A program made the position numbers and the translations under genes. The notes under the pieces are model-generated. The model saw only the letters and a program-made list of their open reading frames with translations. It was not told the DNA's origin and searched no databases. Positions 1 through 8,800 of a stretch of DNA of 64,000 bases are shown in pieces (positions within the stretch are counted from its first letter, which is position 1; each line of letters begins with the position of its first letter). Source of the stretch: Tolypothrix bouteillei VB521301 (GTDB taxonomy: Bacteria > Cyanobacteriota > Cyanobacteriia > Cyanobacteriales > Nostocaceae); contig NZ_JHEG04000001.1 of NCBI RefSeq assembly GCF_000760695.4, positions 4,980,895 through 5,044,894 of the forward strand, given 5' to 3'.

Positions 1-36
1 TATACAAGTACAACCCCCATGCATGGGTTAAATTTA
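1..36 (+). repeat. Degenerate in-frame copy of palindromic repeat (copy A)
   Basis: These 36 bases align without gaps to 94-129 with 29 of 36 identical. The core is the palindrome CCCATGCATGGG. It is read in frame within the exporter gene and gives the peptide YTSTTPMHGLNL. Confidence 0.7.
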
Positions 37-822
37 GAGGAAATGTCAGAGAAATCTGATTGCGTACCAGCCCCAACGAATAGAATTCGTGGCTATACAA
101 GCAAAACCCGCCTGCGCGGGTTAAATTTGTATAATAGTGAATTCCATTCACGCAAAACATTCGAGACAACCCCCCCTATTGAATTTGAGCAGTTAAAACT
201 TGAAGGAATTTCCCATGCTTACTGGGGAGAAGGCGAAGAGAACCATTTTACTCTTGGTTCAATTGATCTAACTTTTTTCCCTCAAGAAGTAGTATTTTTG
301 GTGGGAGGCAATGGTAGCGGTAAATCCACTTTTGCTAAACTGCTGACAGGGCTATACATTCCAGAGACAGGAAAAATCTTGGTTGATGGTCAGCCCATTG
401 ACGATCGAAATAGAGACTGGTATCGCCAACACTTTTCCGCAGTTTTTTCCGACTTTTATCTTTTTGATAAATTGCTAGGCTTGGAGTGTGCCAAATTAGA
501 TAACCAGATACAGGATTACCTTGTTAAACTCCACCTTGATAGCAAGGTCAAGGTCAAGGAAGGAAAGTTTTCAACCACTGCTTTGTCCCAGGGACAGCGC
601 AAGCGACTTGCTTTGCTGAGTGCTTACTTAGAAGACCGTCCTTTTTATGTGTTTGATGAATGGGCGTCAGATCAAGACCCTGTATTTAAAGAAATCTTTT
701 ACACTCAGTTGCTACCAGAACTGAAAAGTAGAGGTAAAACAGTACTGGCGATCGCTCATGATGACCGCTATTTTCACCTGGCTGATAGGGTTCTCAAGCT
801 AGATTATGGAAAACTGATATGA
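1..822 (+). CDS. SyrD-like cyclic peptide export ABC transporter, C-terminal ATPase part (5' truncated by window)
   Basis: The frame is open from base 1, so the gene starts upstream; the ATG at 19 lies inside it and is not the true start. What remains is the nucleotide-binding domain of a fused membrane/ATPase exporter of the SyrD/PvdE type, which exports non-ribosomal peptides or siderophores. Visible motifs are Walker A GGNGSGKST (about 307-333), the ABC signature LSQGQRKRLAL (near 583-615), Walker B ending in FDEW and the switch histidine in AIAHDD. The linker ahead of the domain is unusual: it encodes two copies of a dispersed palindromic repeat. The stop overlaps the next ATG by 4 bp (ATGA), so translation is probably coupled. 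Family call is strong; the substrate is unknown. Confidence 0.9.
   Translation, partial: YTSTTPMHGLNLEEMSEKSDCVPAPTNRIRGYTSKTRLRGLNLYNSEFHSRKTFETTPPIEFEQLKLEGISHAYWGEGEENHFTLGSIDLTFFPQEVVFLVGGNGSGKSTFAKLLTGLYIPETGKILVDGQPIDDRNRDWYRQHFSAVFSDFYLFDKLLGLECAKLDNQIQDYLVKLHLDSKVKVKEGKFSTTALSQGQRKRLALLSAYLEDRPFYVFDEWASDQDPVFKEIFYTQLLPELKSRGKTVLAIAHDDRYFHLADRVLKLDYGKLI
76..135 (+). repeat. In-frame copy of palindromic repeat (copy B), same family as 11142-11331
   Basis: It has two adjacent stem-loops, ACGAATAGAATTCGT and AACCCGCCTGCGCGGGTT, joined by GGCTATACAAGCAA. The intergenic copies near 11160 and 11270 share this arrangement and most of its bases, including GGCTATACAA and CGCCTGCGCGG. Here it encodes YTSKTRLRGLNL, parallel to copy A. 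Confidence 0.8.
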
Positions 823-1820
823 ACATTCTTGTAACTGGTGGTACTGGCTTTTTAGGACAGCATTTGGCGTTGAGGCTGCAATCCCTCGGTCATCATGTCA
901 GTGTATTGGGGCGCAACCAAAAAATTGGGAAACAATTGGAAGCAGAAGGATTCAAATTTCTACCAATTGATTTGCGAGATAAAGAAGCAACAGTGACAGC
1001 GTGTCAGGGACAGGATTCCGTGTTCCATTGTGCAGCCCTATCTTCTCCCTGGGGAAAATACCGGGATTTTTATGATTCTAATGTTGTAGCAACTCGACAT
1101 ATCATCCAAGGCTGTCAGGAGTGGGGAGTCAAAAGACTGATTCACGTTTCAACTCCCAGTATTTATTTTAATTTTTGCCATCGCTTTAACATTCGCGAAA
1201 ACGATCCATTACCAAAGATACCCGCTAACGCCTATGCTGAAACAAAACTTTTAGCAGAACAGGAAATTGACCGCGCACACCAGCAAGGTTTCCCCGTCAT
1301 CACCATCCGACCTCGCAGCATTGTTGGTCCCGGCGATACAGCAATTTTTCCAAGATTACTTCAAGCAAGTTCGCGTATCGGTATTCCTCTCATTAATCAA
1401 GGTAAAGCTTGCATTGATGTGACCTATGTTGACAATGTGGTTGATGCTTTGTTGCTTTGTCAAAATGCGCCAGACACATCATTAGGTAAAAAATTTAACA
1501 TTACCAACGGACAACCAATAGAGTTGAGAAATTTACTAGAAATGCTATCTCAGCAACTTGGTTATCCCCTGAAATTCACACCCTACCCCTATAAAATTGC
1601 TAACCTAGCGGCTACAGCAATGGAATTTTTCTCAAAAAGCATTTTATTTGGGAAAGAACCCGTACTCACTCGCTATAAAGTTGGAGTCTTAGCTTTTAGC
1701 CAAACTTTAGATATTACAGCAGCAAGAACCGAGTTAGGCTATCAACCAAGAGTCAGTCTTGAGGAGGGGTTAAAGATTTTTGCCCAATGGTGGAAGGGGA
1801 CAAAAGATAAAAATTCATAA
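819..1820 (+). CDS. NAD-dependent epimerase/dehydratase (extended SDR, 3-beta-HSD/OleD-like)
   Basis: This 333-residue extended short-chain dehydrogenase has an N-terminal Rossmann motif GGTGFLG (residues 7-13) and the catalytic YxxxK as YAETK near residue 140, followed by the RPRSIVGPGD segment typical of 3-beta-hydroxysteroid dehydrogenase or OleD-like enzymes. It should oxidise or reduce a hydroxyl/keto group with NAD(P). The start overlaps the exporter stop by 4 bp, so it belongs to the same operon. Context with an exporter, an MBL hydrolase and an adenylate-forming enzyme points to a role in making a small molecule rather than in nucleotide-sugar metabolism. The exact substrate cannot be read from the sequence. 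Confidence 0.85.
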   Translation: MNILVTGGTGFLGQHLALRLQSLGHHVSVLGRNQKIGKQLEAEGFKFLPIDLRDKEATVTACQGQDSVFHCAALSSPWGKYRDFYDSNVVATRHIIQGCQEWGVKRLIHVSTPSIYFNFCHRFNIRENDPLPKIPANAYAETKLLAEQEIDRAHQQGFPVITIRPRSIVGPGDTAIFPRLLQASSRIGIPLINQGKACIDVTYVDNVVDALLLCQNAPDTSLGKKFNITNGQPIELRNLLEMLSQQLGYPLKFTPYPYKIANLAATAMEFFSKSILFGKEPVLTRYKVGVLAFSQTLDITAARTELGYQPRVSLEEGLKIFAQWWKGTKDKNS

Positions 1821-1845
1821 TTCATAATTCATAATTCATAATTCA
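1813..1845 (+). repeat. Heptamer tandem repeat (ATTCATA)4
   Basis: Four perfect ATTCATA units are followed by a partial unit. They sit in the 29-bp gap between the epimerase stop and the MBL start, where a ribosome binding site would be expected. It is a short tandemly repeated repetitive (STRR) element. Confidence 0.8.
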
Positions 1846-1849
1846 GACA

Positions 1850-2758
1850 ATGTCTATTAAAGTTAAGTTTTTTCAAGCAGGATATTGTACCCATCCTGAA
1901 GCCGTTGTTATTAGGAATGGACGTTGGAAAACTGCCAATTTTCCATCAATATTTGCCCTCATATCACACCCAAAATTTGGTGCTATTTTGTTTGATACTG
2001 GCTACTCAGACCGCTTCTTTCAAGAAACTCGCTCTTTTCCCTTTAGTCTTTACCCCCTAATAACACCAGTCTATTTACAGTCAGAAGATAGCGCCGTTCA
2101 TCAACTTACCAAATATGGCGTTTCTCCAGAAACTGTTCGGTATATCATTATCTCTCACTTTCACCCAGATCATATCGGCGGCTTGCAAGACTTTCCAAAC
2201 GCTCAATTTATCTGTTTTAGATCGGCTTATGAAGCTGTCAAATCTCTCCGCAATACAGCAGCCCTCAAAGCAGGTTTTCTACCTGGGTTGCTCCCTCCTG
2301 ATTTTGAGCAACGAGTCTTATTTGTCGAGGATAAAACAACAATATCATTACCCAGCGAGTATGGCAGTTTCAACACTGGTTTTGATTTATTCGGAGATGG
2401 TAGCCTCGCAGGCGTTGAATTACCCGGACATGCGATCGGTCAACTTGGATTGTTTTTTACCGATCTTGACCGTCAAGATTATTTTCTCATTGCTGATGCT
2501 TGTTGGTTAAGCCGTGCTTATCAAGAGTTTGTTCAACCCCATCCTATTGCTAATCTTATTTTTTCTAATAAGCGCCAGTATGCAGATACATTGCGAAGGA
2601 TTCATCAATTGCATCAATTAAATCCAACTCTCAAGATTATTCCTACCCATTGTTCTGATACTTGGCTGATGTTACTCCTTTCACCTCCCAAGAGTATTTA
2701 TTTGAATGAACCGCAAAGACGCGAAGCTCGCGAAGAAAGAGGAAAAGAAGACAGGTAA
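1850..2758 (+). CDS. MBL-fold metallo-hydrolase with repeat-derived C-terminal tail
   Basis: This 302-residue metallo-beta-lactamase-fold protein has an intact metal-binding motif HFHPDHIGG (HxHxDH, about residues 103-109), a later GHAIGQLG histidine, DACW as the bridging Asp and PTHCSD near the C-terminus, so it should be a working dinuclear hydrolase. It resembles lactonase-like MBL proteins, but the substrate is unknown. The last 17 or so codons, after base 2707, are encoded by a repeat element rather than by ancestral gene sequence; they are rich in R, E and K and end at a stop inside that element. Co-directional neighbours suggest thioester or lactone chemistry on a pathway intermediate. 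Confidence 0.85.
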   Translation: MSIKVKFFQAGYCTHPEAVVIRNGRWKTANFPSIFALISHPKFGAILFDTGYSDRFFQETRSFPFSLYPLITPVYLQSEDSAVHQLTKYGVSPETVRYIIISHFHPDHIGGLQDFPNAQFICFRSAYEAVKSLRNTAALKAGFLPGLLPPDFEQRVLFVEDKTTISLPSEYGSFNTGFDLFGDGSLAGVELPGHAIGQLGLFFTDLDRQDYFLIADACWLSRAYQEFVQPHPIANLIFSNKRQYADTLRRIHQLHQLNPTLKIIPTHCSDTWLMLLLSPPKSIYLNEPQRREAREERGKEDR

Positions 2759-2957
2759 TCTTAAAACTCCTTTTCTTCTCTTTGTGCTCTTTGCGACGCC
2801 AGATGCTTCAACGGGGGGAACCCAGAGCAGTCGCCTCAACGGGGGAAACCCCCCTCCCTTGTTCGCCAGTCCCCAGGGCGTGGGAAACCCGCCTCCAGGG
2901 CTGGATTCACCGCACGGCGCTGCTCTGAGCAATGCACTGGCTTGTCTTTGCGGTTCA
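2707..2957. mobile_element. MITE-like element with 14-bp perfect terminal inverted repeats
   Basis: The left end TGAACCGCAAAGAC (2707-2720) is the exact reverse complement of the right end GTCTTTGCGGTTCA (2944-2957). The 251-bp element has no coding capacity of its own and a G/C-rich core with GGGGGAA and GGGAAACCC motifs; the GGGAAACCCGCC plus CAGGGCTGG words recur in the nrt repeats at 33481 and 36971. It supplies the stop codon of the MBL gene and ends 25 bp before the next gene. No clear target-site duplication is seen. Confidence 0.7.
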
Positions 2958-2982
2958 ATAAAATTTTCACAATTCAAATACA

Positions 2983-4314
2983 ATGAATGGTCTTCTTAGA
3001 ATTCTTTGGTACTACCTACAAACAAAATACAGACAACCCTTCCGCGATCGCGAATCACTAACAGCATGGCAAAACAAAAAAGTCCAGAAATTCCTCCAAG
3101 AAATCTTGACAAAATCGCCCTTTTACCGCAATCTCTACCAAAAGCTAGACATTGAGAACTGGCAAGAATTCCCCATCATTGATAAATCAATCATGATGGC
3201 TAATTTTGACCAATTGAATACAGTCGGTGTCAAAAAATCAGAAGCTCTAACACTAGCATTAGAAGCAGAAAAAACAAGAAACTTTAACTCAACACTGCGA
3301 GGCTTCACTGTTGGTCTTTCTTCCGGAACGAGTGGCAATCGCGGCTTATTTATAGTCAGCCAAAAAGAACAGCAAGCTTGGGCTGGTACGATTTTAGCAA
3401 AAGCACTACCCCAATCAATTTTGACTCCCCAACGGATTGCTTTTTTTCTCCGAGCAAATAGCAATCTTTATGAAACTGTTAACCGAAAACACATCCAGTT
3501 TGAGTATTTTGATTTATTCAATTCTGTAGAAAGTCATATTGAACGCTTAAATCAGTATGCATCAAGTATTCTAGTAGCGCCACCATCTATGCTACGTTTA
3601 TTAGCCGATGCTCAAACTCAAGGAGATTTAAAGATAGCGCCCTTGAGAATTGTCTCGGTTGCAGAAGTTTTAGATCCTTTAGATGAAGCTTATATTCGTC
3701 GTTGTTTTCAGCAAACAGTTCATCAACTCTACCAATGCACTGAAGGGTTTTTAGGGAGAACTTGCGAATATGGCACTTTACATCTTAATGAAGATATTTT
3801 AGCGATTCAAAAAGAATATATCGATCGCAATGCGGGTAAATTCATGCCAATTATTACTGACTTTAACCGCAAAACTCAACCCATTATTCGCTATCGACTT
3901 GATGATATCTTAACTGAATGTCAAAAACCTTGCCCTTGTGGTTCGGTTTTAACAGCTATCCATAGTGTTGATGGACGTCGGGATGATATTTTTTATTTAC
4001 CTCATAAAAATGAAGAAAAATTAGTGCCACTCTTTCCAGATTTTATTCGCAGGGCAATTATTCTCTCTTCAGAAAAAATTCAAGAATACGCAGTCGTTCA
4101 GAAAAGACCCAATCTTATAGAAATTTCTTTAAAAGTGGCTTCAGCATTTCTCGAAGAGAGCCAAGCCATAGTTTATAAAAATTTACTAGAGTTATTTGAA
4201 CAACAACAGTGTCAAATCCCAGAAATTTGCTATAAAGAATACGAAACAAGAACAGTACATTATAAGAAACTAAGGCGCGTTCAACGAGAATTTTCTATAG
4301 ATACCAAAATATGA
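2983..4314 (+). CDS. Adenylate-forming enzyme, PaaK / F390-synthetase-like family
   Basis: This 443-residue protein belongs to the phenylacetate-CoA ligase (PaaK)/coenzyme F390 synthetase-related branch of the ANL superfamily. Visible motifs are the phosphate-binding loop LSSGTSGNRG (residues 111-120), YQCTEG as the A5-like motif, IIRYRLDD as the A7/A8 region, and CPCG followed by DGRRDD. It should activate a carboxylic acid as an acyl-adenylate, then pass it to CoA or another acceptor. Its C-terminal subdomain looks complete. The stop overlaps the next gene by 4 bp. No carrier domain is present, so any acceptor must be a separate protein or free CoA. Confidence 0.8.
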   Translation: MNGLLRILWYYLQTKYRQPFRDRESLTAWQNKKVQKFLQEILTKSPFYRNLYQKLDIENWQEFPIIDKSIMMANFDQLNTVGVKKSEALTLALEAEKTRNFNSTLRGFTVGLSSGTSGNRGLFIVSQKEQQAWAGTILAKALPQSILTPQRIAFFLRANSNLYETVNRKHIQFEYFDLFNSVESHIERLNQYASSILVAPPSMLRLLADAQTQGDLKIAPLRIVSVAEVLDPLDEAYIRRCFQQTVHQLYQCTEGFLGRTCEYGTLHLNEDILAIQKEYIDRNAGKFMPIITDFNRKTQPIIRYRLDDILTECQKPCPCGSVLTAIHSVDGRRDDIFYLPHKNEEKLVPLFPDFIRRAIILSSEKIQEYAVVQKRPNLIEISLKVASAFLEESQAIVYKNLLELFEQQQCQIPEICYKEYETRTVHYKKLRRVQREFSIDTKI

Positions 4315-5465
4315 ATGCTGAAATTCATCTTTATGATAAAGATACAATAGATAACTTACCCGAGCCAAAATCAGAGGTAGCTATTCTGGTAAAGAACTAC
4401 TGGTTACCTATGATGAAAGGTGGTTCATCCTACTTTATCAACAATGTCAACAGCCAGCTTTTCGCACTAGCGATCGATGACCTAGTTTTACCAGTTACCG
4501 TGAATTCCAAAGAATTAGAAAATTGCTATGTGTGTTCTCCTTACAATCATTATGTCACTTATTCTAAGGAAGAACTGAAAACGTTAGAAAATGCTTTTTT
4601 AGAAAAAATCTTAGAAATTATCATCAACATATTTGGTTTGTTTTTAAATTGGGGTCAAATCAATCAAGTTGCGATCGTGCATAATTTCCTACTTTCAACA
4701 AATTTATATCCCAATCTATCTTCAGAACAAGTGACTGAAATTACCAAATATTTAAAAACTCATTTACCCAATTATACTATAATATTTCGTTCGATTAATA
4801 CTTTTGTCAGTGATGAGTTGTTCACTACCTTTAAAAATAACGGCTATCACATGATAGGTAGCAGGCAAATCTACCTTTTTAATCCTAAAGACCAATCGGC
4901 AATGCGGACAAAAATGAGGTGGCGATTGAAGCAAGATTTAAACCTCATTCAGCAGCAAGGTTATGAAGCGATCGATAGCAGTCAACTTTCTTCAAAAGAT
5001 ATTCCCCGATTAGTAGAATTGTATAATGCTTTGTATTTAGAAAAATACTCTTATCACAACCCTCAGTTTAACGAGCGCTTTTTAGCACTGGCTCTTGAGA
5101 ATAAAGCTTTACAGATTAAAGCCTTAAGAAAAGCAGGAAAAATTGATGGAGTCATTGGATTCTACGAACTCAATGGTGTGATGACTACACCAATTTTAGG
5201 ATATGACACCACCTTACCCCAAGAAGTTGGGCTATATCGAATGTTATCGGCTCAATTAACAGTAGAAGCCATAGAAAAAGGCATTATATTGCATCAAAGT
5301 TCTGGTGCTGCTTCTTTTAAAAGATTTAGAGGATTTATTAGCAATATTGAGTACAGTGCTGTTTTTTATCAGCATTTGCCTTGGTGGCGACAATTGGTGT
5401 GGCGATTTTTGGGAGTATTGGTTAATAGAATGGCTGTGCCATTGATGAAAAAGTATAAACTCTAG
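4311..5465 (+). CDS. GNAT-like acyltransferase (putative)
   Basis: This 384-residue protein has no sharp catalytic signature. Its C-terminal half (about residues 190-360: RWRLKQDLNLIQQQGYEAI, then IDGVIGFYELNGVMTTPILGYD, then GLYRMLSA) follows the layout of GNAT/FemAB-like N-acyltransferases of the BioF2 kind. The N-terminal half is unassigned. It starts on the 4-bp ATGA overlap with the adenylate-forming gene, so the pair is probably co-translated, and an acid activated by one enzyme could be transferred by the other; that link is inference. No signal peptide or membrane helix is evident. It is the last gene of the 5' operon. Confidence 0.55.
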   Translation: MNAEIHLYDKDTIDNLPEPKSEVAILVKNYWLPMMKGGSSYFINNVNSQLFALAIDDLVLPVTVNSKELENCYVCSPYNHYVTYSKEELKTLENAFLEKILEIIINIFGLFLNWGQINQVAIVHNFLLSTNLYPNLSSEQVTEITKYLKTHLPNYTIIFRSINTFVSDELFTTFKNNGYHMIGSRQIYLFNPKDQSAMRTKMRWRLKQDLNLIQQQGYEAIDSSQLSSKDIPRLVELYNALYLEKYSYHNPQFNERFLALALENKALQIKALRKAGKIDGVIGFYELNGVMTTPILGYDTTLPQEVGLYRMLSAQLTVEAIEKGIILHQSSGAASFKRFRGFISNIEYSAVFYQHLPWWRQLVWRFLGVLVNRMAVPLMKKYKL

Positions 5466-5595
5466 CAGTTTTTAGCCTCTATCCCAAGATAGATAGAGAC
5501 ATCCTCTGACTGACAGATAATCAGACATAGCATCTGTTATAGTTAACGGAATTTGTGCAGTTCTTACTCGAACTCTTGTACTGAAAGGGGCAATT

Positions 5596-5865
5596 GTGCT
5601 TAAGCAACCAGAAGTTAGCCATCTTGTTCGTCAGCTCCGGCAGTTAACGGCACTCAGTCAGGCGCGATTTGCTGCAACATTGGGGGTTGCTTACTGCACG
5701 GTGAATCGCTGGGAAAACGGTCACATCCAGCCTTCTGCATTGGCACTCAAGCAAATCAGAACCATGCTCAAGGAGTTGAAAAATTCTCCTGAAGTCACCC
5801 ATCAGGAGTTGAGCCAGACACTGCTAGAACAGTACTTCCCAGAAACGGAGTCAACTGTTCGATGA
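5596..5865 (+). CDS. Small XRE-family HTH regulator
   Basis: An 89-residue Cro/C1-type helix-turn-helix protein starting with GTG, with AAGGGG seven to eight bases upstream as ribosome binding site. The HTH spans roughly residues 11-55 (ALSQARFAATLGVAYCTVNRWENG). Its stop overlaps the ATG of the large sensor kinase by 4 bp, so kinase and regulator are co-translated. It has no receiver domain, so any signal from the kinase would have to reach it by contact or by a third partner. Confidence 0.85.
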   Translation: MLKQPEVSHLVRQLRQLTALSQARFAATLGVAYCTVNRWENGHIQPSALALKQIRTMLKELKNSPEVTHQELSQTLLEQYFPETESTVR

Positions 5866-8800
5866 CGAAGGCAAATTCAGAATTTCGTATGGGTGGTCAA
5901 GGCAGGTGGAAAATTTTGCGAACAGAAGTGTTAAAGTATGGCGTTGCGTTGTTATCAGTTGCCTTAGCGCTAGGGTTCAACCTCCTGTGCAGCCCCTATC
6001 TTGACTCAACACGGACTCCACTATTTTTCGCTGCAGTTATGGTGAGTTCCTGGTATGGAGGTTTAACTTCGGGGTTGCTGGCAACTGCCTTGTCAGTACT
6101 GGCAATTGACTACTTCTTGGTAGAGCCAATTCACTCGCTCAGTAGTCCCAATCTGGCAAACTTGGCCCGACTGAGCGTGTTCGTGATGGCAGCCATCCTG
6201 ATAAATTCGCTCAACGAAGCACAACGAATCGCGCAACGAAGAGCCGAAGCAAACCTCCAGTCCCTCCGCGAAAGTGAAGCGCGGTTTGGTTGTTTGGTAG
6301 AGTCTAATATTATTGGGATAATTGTGGCGGATTTGAGTGGTCCGATCCTGGAAGCGAACGATATTTTTTTGCAAATGCTTGGCTACACGCAGGAGGAGTT
6401 ACGCTCCGGGCGAGTGCATTGGCGCGAGATAACAACACCAGAATCCCTTGAGGTAAGCGAGCGAGCGGTACAAGAACTTAAAACGACTGGAGCCTGTAAC
6501 CCTTTTGAGAAGGAGTACATTCGTAAGGATGGTTCTCGTGTTCCGGTTCTACATGGTGCTGCCATGACAGGAGACACAACGGTTATTGGTTTTGTGCTGG
6601 ATTTGAGCGATCGCAAACGCTCGGAAGGCGCACAGCAAGAAGCAGCCCGTCGAGAGCGAGAGTTACACTCTAAGGTGCAAGCAGCAAAAGAACAACTAGA
6701 AACCGTCTTAGCAAGTATCAACGACCAGTTTTTAGTCCTCGATCGCGAGTGGCGCTACATTTACGCTAACCCTCGTGTTGAGGAAATCGCGGGCATATCC
6801 AGAGAAAACCTCTTAGGTAAGTGCATTTGGGAGGTTTTTCCAGACACAGTCGGCTCTCAATTCTACGTTGAAGTGCATCGTGCAGTCGCAGAACAGAGAA
6901 TTATTCATTTCGAGTACTTCTACTTACCCTGGCATCGGTGGTTTGAGAATCACATCTATCCCTCAGAAACGGGAGTATCTGTCCTTGTTACCGAAATCAC
7001 CGCTCGCAAACGGGCAGAGGAGACTCTTCGGCGGACCAATCAAACGTTACAAACTCTAATTGATGCCTGTCCGGTTGCCATTGCTTTCTTCGATCCACAA
7101 GGGATTGTAAGGTTGTGGAATCGCTCAGCAGAAGCGGTATTTGGGTGGAGTGCAGGGGAAGTTCTTGGGCAGTTTATGCCAACGGTTCCCCATCGCCGTC
7201 AAGAATTTCTTGCAAGCATTCAAACGGTATTGAGTGGGCGATCGCTCTCTGGATTTGAAGCCCAGCATCAGTGTAAAGATGGGCAAATGGTCGATTTGGA
7301 GATTTGGGCTAATTTAACTTACGATGCGGAAGGAAATCCCGGTTGTCTCGGTATTGCCTTGGATATTACCCAACGCAAGCAAGCAGAAGCAGCACTGCGA
7401 ATCAGTGAGGAACGGTATCGTTTACTAGTGGCAACAACGACGGCAGTTGTGTGGACAACAAACGCGGATGGTCGCTTTATTTGCGCTCAGCCTTCCTGGG
7501 AGGATTACACGGGACAGTGTTGGGAAGAATACGCGGGATGGGGTTGGGTAGAGATGTTTCATCCAGAAGACCGCGAGCAATTAAAAGCACGGTGGGAATA
7601 TGCCCTGGCAGAGCGGTCATTTTATGAAGCAGAAGGGAGACTTTGGCACGCTCCGAGCGGTCAGTATCGTCACATTATATCCCGTGCAGTTCCTTTATTA
7701 AATGCAGACGGTTCCGTGCGGGAGTGGATTGGCATGGATACGGACATACACGCTCGCAAGCAAGCAGAAGTTGCCCTTCGCCAAAGTGAAAGTAGGTACC
7801 AAGTGCTAGTCAGCAATATGCCAGGAATGGTCTATCGCTATAGTCCCCGTGCCGATGGTGCAGATACCTTTACCTATGTCAGTTCTGGTTCCCGCGAACT
7901 GGTTGAATTGGAACCGGAGACGATTCTCCAGGATGCAAATTCCTTTTTAAGTTTGATTCATCCCGACGATTTCTCATCTTTTCAAGATTCCGTCGCAATT
8001 GCCTTTGAGAAATCACTCCCATGGCAATGGGAAGGACGATTGATGACACTATCGGGACAACTTAAATGGATTCAGGGGCGTTCCCGTCCGGAGCAAACCG
8101 AATACGGAGAGGCTTGGGATGGCTTGTTAGTTGACATCACCGCACGCAAACTTGCTGAAGCTGAACGGGAACAACTGTTAGCACGCGAACAAGCTGCCCG
8201 CGAGCAAGCAGAAGCAGCAAACCGCATTAAAGATGAGTTTTTGGCAGTGCTGTCCCATGAGTTGCGCTCCCCCCTCAATCCGATTTTAGGTTGGACGAAA
8301 CTACTTCAGACAGGTAAGTTAGATGCACGGGCAAGCCAACGCGCTCTAGAGACAATCGAACGCAATGCCAAGCTGCAGACCCAACTTATTGAGGATCTGC
8401 TCGATGTCTCCCGAATTTTACGCGGTAAGATGGCATTGACCATTTGCCCCATCAATTTGGTTACAATTATTGAATCTGCCATGGAGACAGTGCGCTTGGC
8501 AGCAGAGGCGAAACACATTCAAATTCAAACTGTTGTCACCCTTGATAACGGGCGAGTTTCCGGGGATTCGGCACGACTGCAACAAATTGTTTGGAATTTG
8601 CTATCCAATGCGATTAAGTTCACACCGGATGGCGGAAAGGTAGAAATTTGTTTAGACCAAATCGACACCTATGCCCAAATTCAGGTTAGGGATACAGGTA
8701 TTGGTATCAGCCCTGATTTTCTACCCTATGTCTTTGACTACTTTCGACAAGAGAATAGCACAACTATCCGCAAGTTTGGCGGGCTGGGCTTAGGTTTAGC

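Noticed and set aside
2681..2999. Open frames on both strands across 2681-2999
   Set aside because: They lie within the MITE-like element and its G/C-rich repeats and show no protein-like composition.
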